Source: Umbilicaria muhlenbergii (Eukaryota > Ascomycota > Lecanoromycetes > Umbilicariales > Umbilicariaceae). Taken from it: a DNA stretch of 64,000 nucleotides. Shown piece after piece: positions 20,584 to 31,515 of the stretch. Position numbers and translations under genes: made by a program. The notes under the pieces were generated by a model that saw nothing but the letters and a program-made list of their open reading frames with translations, was not told the origin of the DNA and searched no databases. The stretch's first letter is position 1, and every line of letters begins with the position of its first letter. The stretch lies in assembly GCA_000611775.1 (NCBI GenBank), contig KK106983.1, positions 5,585,818 to 5,649,817 of the forward strand, given 5' to 3'.

Positions 20584-21182
20584 GGCGCCTGAGATCTTGA
20601 TAGATGTAGATCGTGTCTTCCCAGTACGCCCCAGTGTTGTCTAATGGGAGGGACGTCAGCAGCAAACCAGGATTTGTATGAGCGTGGCTAAGGCTGGACA
20701 ACAACGAGGCCTATCAAGAGTGTCACGTGTTAGTGTCACGTGTGTTTGCAATGATGCAGCGTTCCTGGCCGCGTCAATCCCACTGGATCAGCTCAGCCCA
20801 TCGGCGCTGGACGGGCCGAGATCAAAGAGCCTAGTGCCAAGGGGTCCGTAGCTCGTCGCATCAATTGCATCTGGGCTGAGGCTGGCCAAGAAAGTGTCAA
20901 AGACCCTTACGAGTAAGATGCGGAGAGCAGAAAGCTTTCTTCCATTCCCACCCTGCCGTGCCTGCCACCCTCTCCACACTCCTACTACTCCATCCCTCGA
21001 CCCCCACCTCCCTGCAATCCTAGATTTTCCGTTCCTTAGACTTTGTTCGTGTTCACGCTGTTTTCCCTTCAGAACACTCCAAGACCCGTGGATTCGAGCT
21101 TCTGGCAGCTCAATTCCCTCCTGAAACCCCTACAGGAAACAGCCCCACACAGACTTCGTCTACTCTCACTTTACGCGCAGAA
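20584..21182. promoter_or_regulatory. Bidirectional promoter region, DnaJ / squalene synthase
   Basis: 599 nt between divergent ATGs. Near the squalene synthase start the sequence is rich in C and T (CTACTCTCACTTTACGC), typical of fungal core promoters and leaders. Two CACGTG boxes are listed separately. Confidence 0.55.
20724..20742. promoter_or_regulatory. Tandem E-box pair (GTGTCACGTGT twice)
   Basis: CACGTG occurs at 20724-20729 and 20737-20742, each inside the same GTGTCACGTGT context and in direct repeat with a 13-bp period. The pair is about 140 bp upstream of the DnaJ ATG and 440 bp upstream of the squalene synthase ATG. E-boxes are bound by bHLH factors, including SREBP-type sterol regulators and Cbf1-type factors. 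Binding here is inferred from the motif only. Confidence 0.5.
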
Positions 21183-22820
21183 ATGGTGGCTGTCTCACAG
21201 GTCCTCTATTACATCCTCCATGCCTCGGAGCTAAGGGCAATCATCCAATGGTACGACCAAGTTTTCTGTATCTACACGCGTCGAATACTAAATTCATGCA
21301 GGAAAACATGGCATGATGCGCCGCACATTCGTGATGAAGAGAAGGAATCAGAAACACTCAAGGAATGCTTCAGATTCCTTGACATGACCAGCCGCAGCTT
21401 CAGCACTGTCATCCAAGAGCTCCACCCAGAACTCATGGTCCCTGTTGCACTTTTCTACTTGATCCTGCGAGGCCTGGACACTGTCGAGGATGACATGACT
21501 ATACCACTGCAAAAGAAGGATCCAATATTGAGGAATTTCCATACACTTATAGAGCAACCAGGGTGGACTTTCGATGGCAACGGCCCGGACGAAAAGGACA
21601 GGGAATTACTTGTCAAGTTCAATGTCGTTATCGAGGAATTCATGAAAGTGAAGCCGGAATATCGGACGATCATAAAGGACATTACGAGAAAAATGGGCCA
21701 CGGCATGGCAGACTACTGCAAGAAAGCGGAGGACAACAATAGTGATCTGCAGACGGTCAAGGATTATGATCTTTACTGCCATTATGTTGCCGGACTTGTT
21801 GGAGAAGGCCTAACCCGCATGTTTGTCGAGAGTAAACTTGCGAACCCCGCACTATCGGACAGACCACATCTACAGGAGTCAATGGGGCTCTTCCTCCAGA
21901 AGACGAACATCATTCGAGACATCAAAGAAGACTTTGACGACAAGCGAAGATTCTGGCCAAAGGAGATCTGGTCCAAGCATGTCGACAAGTTCGAGGATTT
22001 GTTCGAGCCCGAGAACTTGGAGAAGGCCCTCAATTGCAGTTCTGAGATGGTTTTAGATGCTTTGGCTCATGCGGACGAATGTCTCTTCTATCTCGCCGGC
22101 TTGAAAGAGCAAAGCGTTTTCAACTTTGCGGCAATCCCTCAAGCAATGGCTATCGCGACGCTAGATCTTGTGTTCCGAAATCCCAAGATCTTCCGTACGA
22201 ACGTCAAGATCACCAAAGGTCAAGCTTGCCGGATCATGTTGGATTCTACCCAAAGCCTGAGCAAGGTCTGCGACACGTTTCGGATGTACGCGCGGAGTAT
22301 CCACAAGAAGAACACTCCAAAAGATCCAAACTTCCTGAAGATCAGCATTGCCTGTGGCAAGGTGAGTGTGATTGCTGTACCATTGAAGAGTATATCTTAA
22401 CCTCTGAGCCAGATCGAGCAATTCATTGAGTCCCTCTTCCCATCGCAAAGTCCAGAGGCTGTCATACGCAAACAGAATTCAGAGCCTGAGCCTGATGAAG
22501 CGGCAGCGTCAGAAGCTAAACGGGTAAAGCAGTTGCCGTTTGATTGAGATAGATCACTACTAACACGCGTAGGATACGATTTACATGTTGGCTGTTGTCA
22601 TGGGGACCCTTTTCGTTCTCTCACTGATGATGGTATGCACACAATCAGATCCTCTGCTATCTCGATGGGGTACTGATACTGTGAATAGATCGGTATTGCA
22701 ATATGTTTCGGTGCGAGGTTCGATATGGTCTTCTCCGAGCTGAGCGCGAAGTTTTTGAGCCCGTCAGCACCCAGTGCTGTAGAGTCGGTCAAGGAGTCCT
22801 ATAATCGCGGCGAGCTCTAG
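21183..22820 (+). CDS. ERG9: Squalene synthase (farnesyl-diphosphate farnesyltransferase)
   Basis: Five exons (21183-21250, 21302-22361, 22413-22523, 22573-22632, 22689-22820) give 476 residues. The enzyme joins two farnesyl diphosphates through presqualene diphosphate to squalene, using NADPH, at the ER membrane: the first committed step to ergosterol. Seen motifs: LDTVEDDMT (first Asp-rich site), [17 protein letters not shown], and [20 protein letters not shown] (second Asp-rich site), [15 protein letters not shown]. The C-terminus has a hydrophobic anchor ([19 protein letters not shown] then IGIAICFG) split by the last intron. Intron 1 is a multiple of three and could be mistaken for coding; splicing restores IIQWKTWHD. 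The divergent E-box pair may couple it to sterol control (inference). Confidence 0.97.
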
Positions 22821-24680
22821 CAATTTTTATTCTTTTGCACGGACGATACCTCCTGGATGTACTGTACGATATAGGTAAGAATACGTCGTGATTGTCTATG
22901 ATTCTTTTCATTGTACTACTTGTTTATTACATGAGTTCAATATCTAGAAGGTTTATATGCTCTTATGGTTCACATTGAATTTATTGGTCCTGCTAGCTCT
23001 GCGATACCTGACGTCGACCATGGTTGTCAGCCATAGCACGGATGTCAAATTGCAACTACGCCCTATTACTGGTGTCTGTTGTGCCGAAGATGTGCTTATA
23101 ATAAATTTATGCATAATCCAGTGATGGTCACGCAAGGACCATGACTTTAACGGCCAGCTGTTGTTGGCATAACTTGCGGGGATGCAAACATAATCGCTAT
23201 GGACGCATGTTGGGGGTATTCTGAACTTCCACTGTCACTACTCATGGCGTCGGTTGCAGAATCAGCATCATTCGGGAGGGCATCATCCGGGAGGGCATCG
23301 TTCGGGAGGGCATCATTCGGGAGGGCATCATTCGAGAGGGCATCATTTGAGAGGGCATCATTCGAGAGGGCATCATTCGGGAGGGACAACGTACACTACG
23401 TGTGCATATGTCCCTACGATTTCTCATTATGCTATAGCAGACCCGGCTTCACAAGACATAACTCCCTCGAAGGAGGGCTTTTGCTCGGCCACTGGCCGCA
23501 AATGGCTGAGAATCAGCACATACGTGAAAAACCTTCTTTCCTCCATCACTCATGGACTGGTCACTTCGAAAGCTCATGCAGGAATACCACTTTATGTTCA
23601 AGGAGAGTACATATACATTGTTGAAACCCCGAGCTTATATGTAAGCCTGGGATTAAAGTGCGCTCTTGCAGTTGATGGTGGCGGATGGTTTCGAGCAGCA
23701 CATTGAAGCCGCTGGATGACCGCCTTTTACTTCAAGTAGTTTCTTGCTTATCTGCAAGATCGCTCACGTCATGACCATATGCCTGAAAGATATTCCCCAC
23801 TTGTTCCTTGTGCGGCTTGGAGGACCCGAGAACTTCTTCAAATTCAGGAAAATTTCCTAGGTCCTCCGCGCGAGGCCATACTCTACAGAACTGGAGAGGT
23901 GATCGCTGTGTGCTGGTCGAATGGCGTGGCAGATTTGATACGAATTGAATTTCACTGGCCTTCCTACCTCCGGGTTTTGTGGATCCGCATCCCGTTATCC
24001 TTAAGTCCCGCGCTCTTTGCCCCAATCAGTAACATCGATCCACTGATTTGTTGTCCCAGAGTCTGATAGGCGCCGATTCATACATACTCTGTAAGGGAGG
24101 TCCATCGTAGATCACGATTCACGGATTGTTTTGCAGACCATGTCAGAGGGGCTCCTTTTAGCACATTGTGCATATCCAGAGTCGAGCACCTTGTCGTAGA
24201 AGATTGTGGCTGAAGAGGAGAAGTGCGGAGAGTGGACTGCACTATGGCGTTCTGCCCAAGGCATGCCTGAGGCCCAACTGGACGAGAGGTTAATATGGCG
24301 CGAAGGCGAAGCGCTAAAAGCGGACCCCTCAAGGCGGCGTGGACGGGATTCAAGCAACGTCAATGCTCAATGCTCCGCCTGAGCACAGCCGGCCTGCACC
24401 GAATCCACCGCCAACGGTCCTCCTCCCTGGGCATGCTCCTTACGGGTACTCGTACACCTTTGCTGGCCTCAAAAGTTCCAGTCCGTCCCGGATAACAGAT
24501 AACAGAAGTCAATATCGCTATGTGGCCGTCGAACAGGCCATCTCGGTGCTAACACTCTTCCATTTGACTTCCACCCGCCATTCAATTCACTATCGCGCCT
24601 TATCGCGAGACCACATATGCCTCTAACCACCACCGCCCTTCTACTGACTTCTTCTCTGATTCTATCATACCATTGCGACC
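22821..24680. other. Gene-poor interval with a minisatellite
   Basis: About 1.9 kb. No ORF here resembles a protein family. The only clear structure is the 15-bp tandem repeat at 23266-23385. The last few hundred bases should hold the promoter of the F-box-like gene. Confidence 0.5.
23266..23385. repeat. 15-bp minisatellite, eight copies
   Basis: Unit CATCATTCGGGAGGG repeated eight times with point differences, exactly 120 bp. The period is a multiple of three, so all six frames can stay open across it and give repetitive peptides (for example NDALP or GGHHS). I regard those as by-products of the repeat, not as evidence of a gene. Confidence 0.9.
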
Positions 24681-26640
24681 ATGTTCGCCGACCTCACCCC
24701 TCCGGGACCGCCCACCAGCGTCTGCTCCTCGACGTCGCCCTCAATCATACCCAGATCCCGAATCGACTCCTTCCACAAGCTACTAGCGATACAGAAGCTT
24801 CGAACGAAGAAATCGCCGACGTGGCTTGCACAAGATGGCGATCTGGCCCAGTTGCCTCCGTGTGTCCTGCGAAGCGTACCACAGTCCGCCTGGCAGACGA
24901 ACGCAGATGTCCCAGTGGAGAGCCCGTCATTACCGGAGAGTCCAGCGGAGTCGACACCGCTGAGAACACAGTTTATGGATCTGCCAGTGGAGATACATGA
25001 GGGCATAATCGACCATTTATATGGAATTCTTGGGTCTACATCTTCATCGGCGGCAGGCTCGGTACATGTTCTGAAGAACTGGAGTAATGCCATGCGCCAT
25101 CCAAGGCGGAGGCAGCTCTCAGACTTGACTCTAGTCTCACCCACCTGGCGTCGAATCATCCAAGAGAGACTATACCGGCACAGTAAGTTGACATGCGCTG
25201 CTTGTTCAAAGAGGGACAACCGAAGGCGGTCGTGCATTCAGCTAATCCGGTGCAATAGTTAAGATAAAAGGGACGAAAGCTGGGTTAGAGGAATGTGGGG
25301 ATTGGTTCTTGCTCCACACCCATCTACAACCATATGTGCGACACATCGAAGTCTGGGTACCTGTGTGGGAGAAGAGAGCCGGCATTTGCACCCACCTCAT
25401 TGGGTCCGATCCATCACCTACCGGGAGACATCGATCACGTGCCATCGTCAGCACACTGGTAACTACGAATACGACAAGCTTTGAAGAAACCAACAACATC
25501 AACCTCGCATACAGGCTGGCATCACACAACGCCACCATAAGCGAGATATTCCACTGCATAAAGTGCCTCTTCCCCGAAGCATGCATTCTCACAATCGAAG
25601 GCGGCCACTGCAAAAAACCCCCAATGATCCAACATTTCCGGGAAACCAGTCCCCTGCATCCCACCACCCCCAGACTCGCCGTCCTCCCCAGCATCCGCAC
25701 CCTCATCCTCAAAGGCGCCTGGAACATCATGCGCGACGACTCCCACTTCCGCAACCTCTCCCTCGCCCTCCCCAACATGCGCGAATGGCACTGCACCTAC
25801 GCCAAGCCGAAAACCAACGCCTACAAAACCATCTGCACCGTGCTGCAAACCTTCCCGCCCACCCTCACGCACATCAACATCTGCCTCGAAGGGTTCTACG
25901 GCAAAGAATCCGCCTCCCCCTACAAATGGCGCAACCTGTACTCCTCCCACCACATCTGCCACTACCTGGGCCGCGTCGCCCCGCAACTCGAAGCCCTCAC
26001 CTTCACCGGCCGCATCTGCGGCGCCTTTTTCGCCTCCGCCTGCCACGCCGCTACTCTCACGGGGCGCAACACCTCGCGTCTCCAATCGCTCGACCTCATC
26101 GTCAAGAACTGCTGCCGCCCCGCCAGCGTCTGGAACGACGGCACGGGCATCTCGAATTGGGCTTTCATCCAAGCTTTCGAGGCGCTTGTCGTGGCGGGGG
26201 TCAAATCTTTGGCTACGCTCACCAGGTTGTCGACAATGCGGATTCGCTTTATCGATCTCGATACGCCGTGTCCGTTGCTCAATCCGTACTTTCAACTCAA
26301 CGGGGATGAATGTACGGGCATTTGGAGCGAGGAGATTCTGGGGCTGTTGGAGAGGGCGAGGCCGGGAGTGGGGTTTGAGGAACTTTGTGAGGGGTTGGGC
26401 GGGTTGGGGGTCGATAAGGAGGGGAGGGTGGAGGAGAGGGGGAGGGGGAGGGNNNNNNNNNNNNNNNNNNNNNNNNNNNNNNNNNNNNNNNNNNNNNNNN
26501 NNNNNNNNNNNNNNNNNNNNNNNNNNNNNNNNNNNNNNNNNNNNNNNNNNNNNNNNNGACTAGGGGGGGGCTGGAGGGGGAGGGGCGTTAAGGTTGAGAG
26601 TTATAAGGGGTTGGCGGAGGTGGGGACGCTGGTGCAGTAG
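24681..26640 (+). CDS. F-box-like fungal protein, crossing an assembly gap
   Basis: Two exons (24681-25182, 25259-26640); the second includes 105 unknown bases (26453-26557), which keep the frame if the gap length is right. Predicted length about 627 residues. An F-box-like segment, FMDLPVEIHEGIIDHLYGIL ... LSDLTLVSPTWRRIIQERLY, lies near residues 105-170, and the splice restores the following IKIKGTKAGLEECGDW and LQPYVRHIEVWVPVW. The middle (SIRTLILKGAWNIMRDD, LSLALPNMREWHCTY, HICHYLGRVAPQLEALTFTG) is typical of a large family of F-box-like proteins in filamentous ascomycetes, which usually act as substrate adaptors of SCF ubiquitin ligases. The sequence next to the gap is G-rich and low complexity, so the C-terminus is uncertain. 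Confidence 0.8.
26453..26557. other. Assembly gap (105 N)
   Basis: Unknown bases within the F-box-like gene, flanked on both sides by purine-rich G tracts on the + strand. Confidence 0.99.
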
Positions 26641-27831
26641 TTTGGGGAGGGGAGGATGAGAGAGGGGGGGAAGGAGGAGTTTGGCGCTGCGGGGGTAAGT
26701 AAATATGGTACGAGCGGTGGAGTTTAATGTGGGTGGTGGGAGCATGCTATGGGCGTGGGTTTAATATGGGTGGGATCGATCTTAGGGGTGTTTGTATCGC
26801 GAGCAGGCGGGCGGGCGGGCTTATACCACCTTTCGCGATCGATCTTTTTTCTCGTGCTATCTATGAGCTTTTGCGGAAGGTGGGGGCTGGGCGTGGTAAT
26901 GTCCATATAATGGAAGAGAATGTGGAATTACGTGGGGGAGCCAAAAGTTGTCAGTAGTAATGAAAGTTATGTTTCAGAGAGTCTGTGTGAGGAGTCGCGT
27001 CAGGTGAATCATCGAGACAAGTGGCAAATTCCGAGCAGGGATATCTGGGGGGGATGACATGAGTAGCACATTGTCGTTCAGTAGAGCAAGAGTGCAGTTT
27101 TAAAGCTCGGCTTCCAGAATGTCAACGGCTGTGGAGGCTTCGGAGTGCTCGTTGTTCCGCCCCGGCGCTAACCGTCAGAGACTCAAATTTGAAGGTGGGG
27201 AAGGGGCTCTGAGGTTCCTCAACGTCGCCCTACTCACCAGTGTCATCATTGAACACTGGACCTTGGGCATCCTCTTTCCGGTCTTCATCGCGAATACTAC
27301 CGCTATTGCAACGGGTGCGTCCTCATGTTCTTTGATCGAACGGTGCGATGGTCGCTGGCGTCTCACGATTCGGGCGGTCGCATGAGGGGGTGCAGTGCAA
27401 ACTTAGGCCCAGGTCACAACGCGACGACACCTCAACACCTGTCATCCAGCAGGATAAGCATAATCATGAAACTCATAAGCCAGTCTAGAAAAGCTTGGGA
27501 AATAAGAAATACAGGGGTCTGTGTGATCCGAACGCAGCACAGACGGAATAAGAAAGGTGACGTCGAATATGAGAATTAACTCCTCCGACGCCGGCTTAGC
27601 CTCTTCGATTCGCCCATTTACTCCTGTACTCCGAGCAGACAGCTAGCTTTCCATCTCGATGGCAAACAAAGCGATACCGACTTAACCCTACATGGAACAC
27701 TCGAAAGGACCGACAAGGAAACAGCGAGCATTAGCAACCTCTCTAAGTTTATGAAGCCCTGGTGGGTTTGCGTCAGCATACTCGGATATTTCCACTGGGA
27801 ACGCTCGACATACCGCATCCCGCTTACACTA
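26641..27831. other. Intergenic, no recognised gene
   Basis: Short ORFs only. Holds a small GGGC repeat (CGGGCGGGCGGGC near 26805) and the 3' flanks of the two convergent genes. Confidence 0.5.
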
Positions 27832-28347
27832 TCAGTGTTGTTGTTCCCTCACAACTCCAGATGCATGTTCTATATTCTCGTCGTCTGTGGAATGCGATGT
27901 CAAGCCTTCCATAAGAATAGGAGTTGCTCGCGGGAGCTGCATGCCGGAGCGCTCAGATGGAATGGAAGTTGTGGGGCCGTCAGATGGCGGCAGTCCGTTC
28001 GCCATTGTTTCAGCAGTCATGTGTAGGAGGGTACGAAGCCCGTCAGCGACGGTGTATGGCGTTCCAGGGTACGGCGGCGGCGGAACGTTGTTACCGTTCT
28101 GGATATGTGAGCGTCCGCGTGGTATGGAGCTGTTGTGGTTCGTGTGCCAGATACGCCAAGTGCGGTGAGCCTGCCAGATTGTGATGACTCCGATGACGCA
28201 GGCAAGCATACCGAAGACGATGTTGATGATGTTATCATTAACTCCTGTCGAAGATGAGAACGGTGGCGTTGAAGTGGGGGATGATGGATGTGAGAGGTTG
28301 GATGTATTCAACGCTGTGACACGAATGTTCACCATGAAGGGTGCCAT
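27832..28347 (-). CDS. Small one-pass membrane protein, hypothetical
   Basis: A single ORF of 171 residues. It has a polar Ser/Thr/Pro-rich N-terminus (residues 10-36), one hydrophobic helix (IINIVFGMLACVIGVITIW, about residues 40-58), a short basic stretch (HRTWRIWHTNH) and a polar Pro-rich tail with PPPPYPG. No signal peptide is clear. Such short one-helix proteins are common and poorly conserved in filamentous fungi. I do not recognise a family, and spliced alternatives cannot be excluded. Confidence 0.5.
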   Translation of the reverse strand: MAPFMVNIRVTALNTSNLSHPSSPTSTPPFSSSTGVNDNIINIVFGMLACVIGVITIWQAHRTWRIWHTNHNSSIPRGRSHIQNGNNVPPPPYPGTPYTVADGLRTLLHMTAETMANGLPPSDGPTTSIPSERSGMQLPRATPILMEGLTSHSTDDENIEHASGVVREQQH

Positions 28348-28918
28348 GACTGTGATTGGCTATTTGGTATTCACAGAGAGTGTAGGCTGCAAGGCTGAAG
28401 ACGTACTTATACAGTACTGGTAGAGATGTAATGAATATCTATCTGAAGGGAATTGTATCCTATATAGACACGCAATGCGTAGGACGATGTTGCTCCAAAG
28501 GCCATTACTGCTGCAATAGCCATGTACACTTGGGATAGATAAAGACTCCTGCCAGGAAAGTTTAGCGAGGGTCCCATGATCCCAATAATCCAGCGCCGCC
28601 GCCGTTCGGCGGTAGACAACGACGAACAAGTGAAGGTAATTGGCGGCCATTTTAGATGGCTTCAGACGTGGTCGGGCGGCAGAGCTGCATCTAGCATCCT
28701 GTCGTCGCGCCGCCACGAGGTCCAAGGGCCATCCACTCTGTAACAAGCGCTCACGGTTCAGGTCTGTCTCTGGAAAATAGGCAAAGGGATGTTGGTTTGC
28801 CTATCTCGCAATGACCTAAGGGCGTGCCGGTGTCCGACTGCCAGGCTATGCACATGCTGCGTGTGCTAGGTGGAAAGATGCGAAGTCGAAGGATGCCCAT
28901 CCTCACGTCCCCACCCTG

Positions 28919-28997
28919 GCAGCCTGGGTTGATCTGTCCAGCCTTCTGGGTTGATCCAGCCTGTCCAGCCTGGGTTGATCGTCCAGCCTGGGTTGGT
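28919..28997. repeat. Degenerate tandem repeat of a CAGCCTGGGTTGATC-like unit
   Basis: Four to five copies of a unit close to CCAGCCTGGGTTGATC, with gaps and shortened copies. Confidence 0.7.
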
Positions 28998-29948
28998 CTT
29001 GCAGTTGTGTCTCTCTGAGCGGCATAATCAACATGAGTGGATTCGGTAAGCTACATTATGATTTCTCGTCCACCAAACGCACGACCGTTTGGTCTCCCTA
29101 ACGCAGCTGGCTTCTTGAACCTAGCAACCAAACCAAACCCTAAGCACAAGTCCCTACTACCGCGATAACCATCACTGTATAAGAAAACATAAGACTAAAT
29201 ATTCCACTAAGTATATACGTTCACAAAAATAGGTATCACCTACCGATTAAACAACATCAAGACCATATTTCTACTTCTGTGATATCCTCCAATAATTCCC
29301 CATGTCTACTGAGGCTGACACTTGATGAATATGCCTGACGGTGGCGATGCAGCTCTGAAGGACCTGCATCAACTGAATCTTCATCTTTAAAAGCTTGAGT
29401 TCTAGACTCATCAGGCCCGTAAGCCCGGAATAAGCCCGAACTGATGGCATCATCATGCAGGTAACTCCAGCAATCGCAGTTCTGTTCCAGCGCCTCCCCT
29501 CATGCAGCTAGCTTCCTAAAGCACTCAGTGGCGGGATATCTACCTCTGTAACACCCCAAGCTCAGTCGATGCCGCCTCCGGCTTCGGAGTGAAGACCCTT
29601 AGCGTGCAGTATTCGTCCCGAAACAAATCCTCGCTTAAAGACAGCAGTTCACGGAGTAGCGACCTGTCCTGTCCGGCAAACCCAGCCTGAGGAGCCGCAA
29701 CGCCTGATCTGTCAACTCCAACACGGTCAAAGGAGCAACTCGATAACACCCGCTAATCGAGAGCCACCAGGCTGAGCAGAAACAACACCTCTATTCACAA
29801 CCCCAAGAATCTGTGAAATCCATGAATCCTAGAGCCCTGGTGCTCCATTTAGATTCCGCCATGCTTTCCCCTCACAAACCCTAATTGAAAATATCAACAA
29901 CCAAATCAACAAACCACGTACCGTAACCAATAGAAAAGATATTTCAAC

Positions 29949-29950
<2 letters not shown>

Positions 29951-29985
<35 letters not shown>

Positions 29986-29986
29986 C
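29951..29986. repeat. (CTCACC)n hexanucleotide repeat, six copies
   Basis: Six perfect copies of CTCACC. It differs from the common fungal telomere unit (CCCTAA on this strand) by the third-last base pattern, so I treat it as a simple repeat. Confidence 0.85.
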
Positions 29987-30458
29987 CACCGCCACCCATA
30001 TTATCAAACCTCTTCAGAGCCCCATCCCTACCCTACCGCCTTAGTCCCTCCAACAAAACCCAGCCGTTCCAGAAGTCCAAAAGTCAACGAAAACACGAAT
30101 CACTCCCTCCAACGATTCCAACACCCGTTTCCGTAACCAAGTCATGTCCGTCCACTTTCCAGCTGCAATACCACCAATTCTGACCCCAATCCTGGGCATT
30201 TAGGGGTAGGGCAAGACACCCTCATCCTCTCACTATGCGAGAGCAGAGGGATTGTGAACGTCGAAGCGGGGTTTCTTCGAAGATGGCCCATCAGCATCAA
30301 GGTAATGTGTGCGGGCAAATCCTTCGCAAAAGTTGAGTACGATAGTGACAAGGGGTCATGAGCTGTCATGAACCCTGCACCAACCACTCATGCCTGAAAT
30401 CAATCCGTCGGGCTGCACTCATCACTTATTGTATTCCTTGACTGTTGATGCTGTAATA

Positions 30459-30512
30459 GTGTGACCATGACACCCCGTGTGACCATGACACCTTGTGTGA
30501 CCATGACACCTT
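30459..30512. repeat. 18-bp tandem repeat, three copies
   Basis: Unit GTGTGACCATGACACCTT (or ...CC), three near-perfect copies, followed by a run of GCTTGCTTGG-like sequence to about 30600. Confidence 0.85.
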
Positions 30513-31017
30513 GTGTGATTCTTGATATATGTATGCGCTTGCTTGGCTTGCTTGGCCTACGTGGCTTGCGTGGCCTACTTACTTTACTTACTTTGCTTGC
30601 GTTGCTACACTTTTGCCATCCTACTGCTTTCACATCGATTCAATACTCTTTCGCCTCCGTCAAGTCGCTGAACGTAGGACCCGAGGGACAAATACTCTGC
30701 CAACCCAGCTCTCCTCCTTTCTGCAATGAAGGGGGCAGATGTCAGCGCAGAAGGGGGAAGGTATGGCAATGCACTGCAGGCAGCATCATTACACTCAATA
30801 TCCCGAGATCGAGCGCTGGGCAAGCATCCAACGAGATGAGATGGGATTCAAAATGATGGTGCTGCAGATAGGATTGGCGCAAGGAGGGAAAGAGAGTTTT
30901 GCTGTCCTGAAAAAGTACGCCGCTATTGTTCGTTGAGATTAGGGCAAGCTAACATGATAGCATGGGGAAGAGACCGATGGGACTGGTAGTGTGTGGATAC
31001 TAAAATTTTCACAAATC

Positions 31018-31172
31018 TGAAAGATTGCAGGCTCCCAAAAGATCGAAGACGCACAAACGCCGACTGGAGACGGTTTTGGTGTTCATGCCGAATTTTATCA
31101 TAGCCTGAAAGATGCCAAGGTCCAAAAAATGATAGAAGACACGCAAACGCCACCTGAAAACGGTAAAGACTG
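31018..31172. repeat. Diverged direct repeat, period 87 bp
   Basis: Two copies starting CTGAAAGAT (31018 and 31105), both carrying GAAGACRCRCAAACGCC and ending near GAAAACGG/GGAGACGG. Clearly related but well diverged. Confidence 0.65.
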
Positions 31173-31515
31173 GGTTTTCTCAATCTAACATCCCCTTGTT
31201 CTCTCGTGCCTTTCCATTCTGCAACACTCTCCCGCAACTTCCATGAACATTGCCAACGTGTTCCTCTTCGTCGTCGAGTACGCTTCGTTGAGATCTTCAG
31301 GGACCTCCGAGACGGTCCATGCCCGCTCCGACCCCTCTTTTCCTCACCTCCCTCAATAGCATAGGTACGAGTGGGAGTAGCCGATGGAACGCCGGCGTAC
31401 TGTGACCTTTTTTTTATTGTTATCGGGGAGTATGTATGTCGACTAGGGTATTCAGCATTGAATTATCAATGACGGAACCAGAAGCCAAACATACCTCGTT
31501 GATTCAGTGAACCTC

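Larger units (their letters stand above)
28348..31515. other. 3.2-kb gene-poor interval with several short repeats
   Basis: No convincing coding region on either strand. The interval holds the repeats listed at about 28919, 29951, 30459 and 31018, and Pro/Thr-poor AT-mixed sequence between them. The final stretch is the 3' flank of the PIN-domain gene. Confidence 0.5.

Noticed and set aside
21251-21301. Reading through intron 1 of squalene synthase as coding
   Set aside because: The intron is 51 nt and open, but splicing restores the conserved IIQWKTWHD, whereas read-through inserts 17 unrelated residues.
23266-23385. CRISPR-like array
   Set aside because: Units are directly adjacent with no unique spacers, and the genome is eukaryotic.
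23147-23389. Minus-strand ORF with NDALS/NDALP pentapeptide repeats
   Set aside because: The frame stays open only because the repeat unit is 15 bp. The same holds on the other strand, and there is no family sequence outside the repeat.
29951-29986. Interstitial telomere
   Set aside because: The unit is CTCACC, not CCCTAA, with only six copies and no telomere-associated context.
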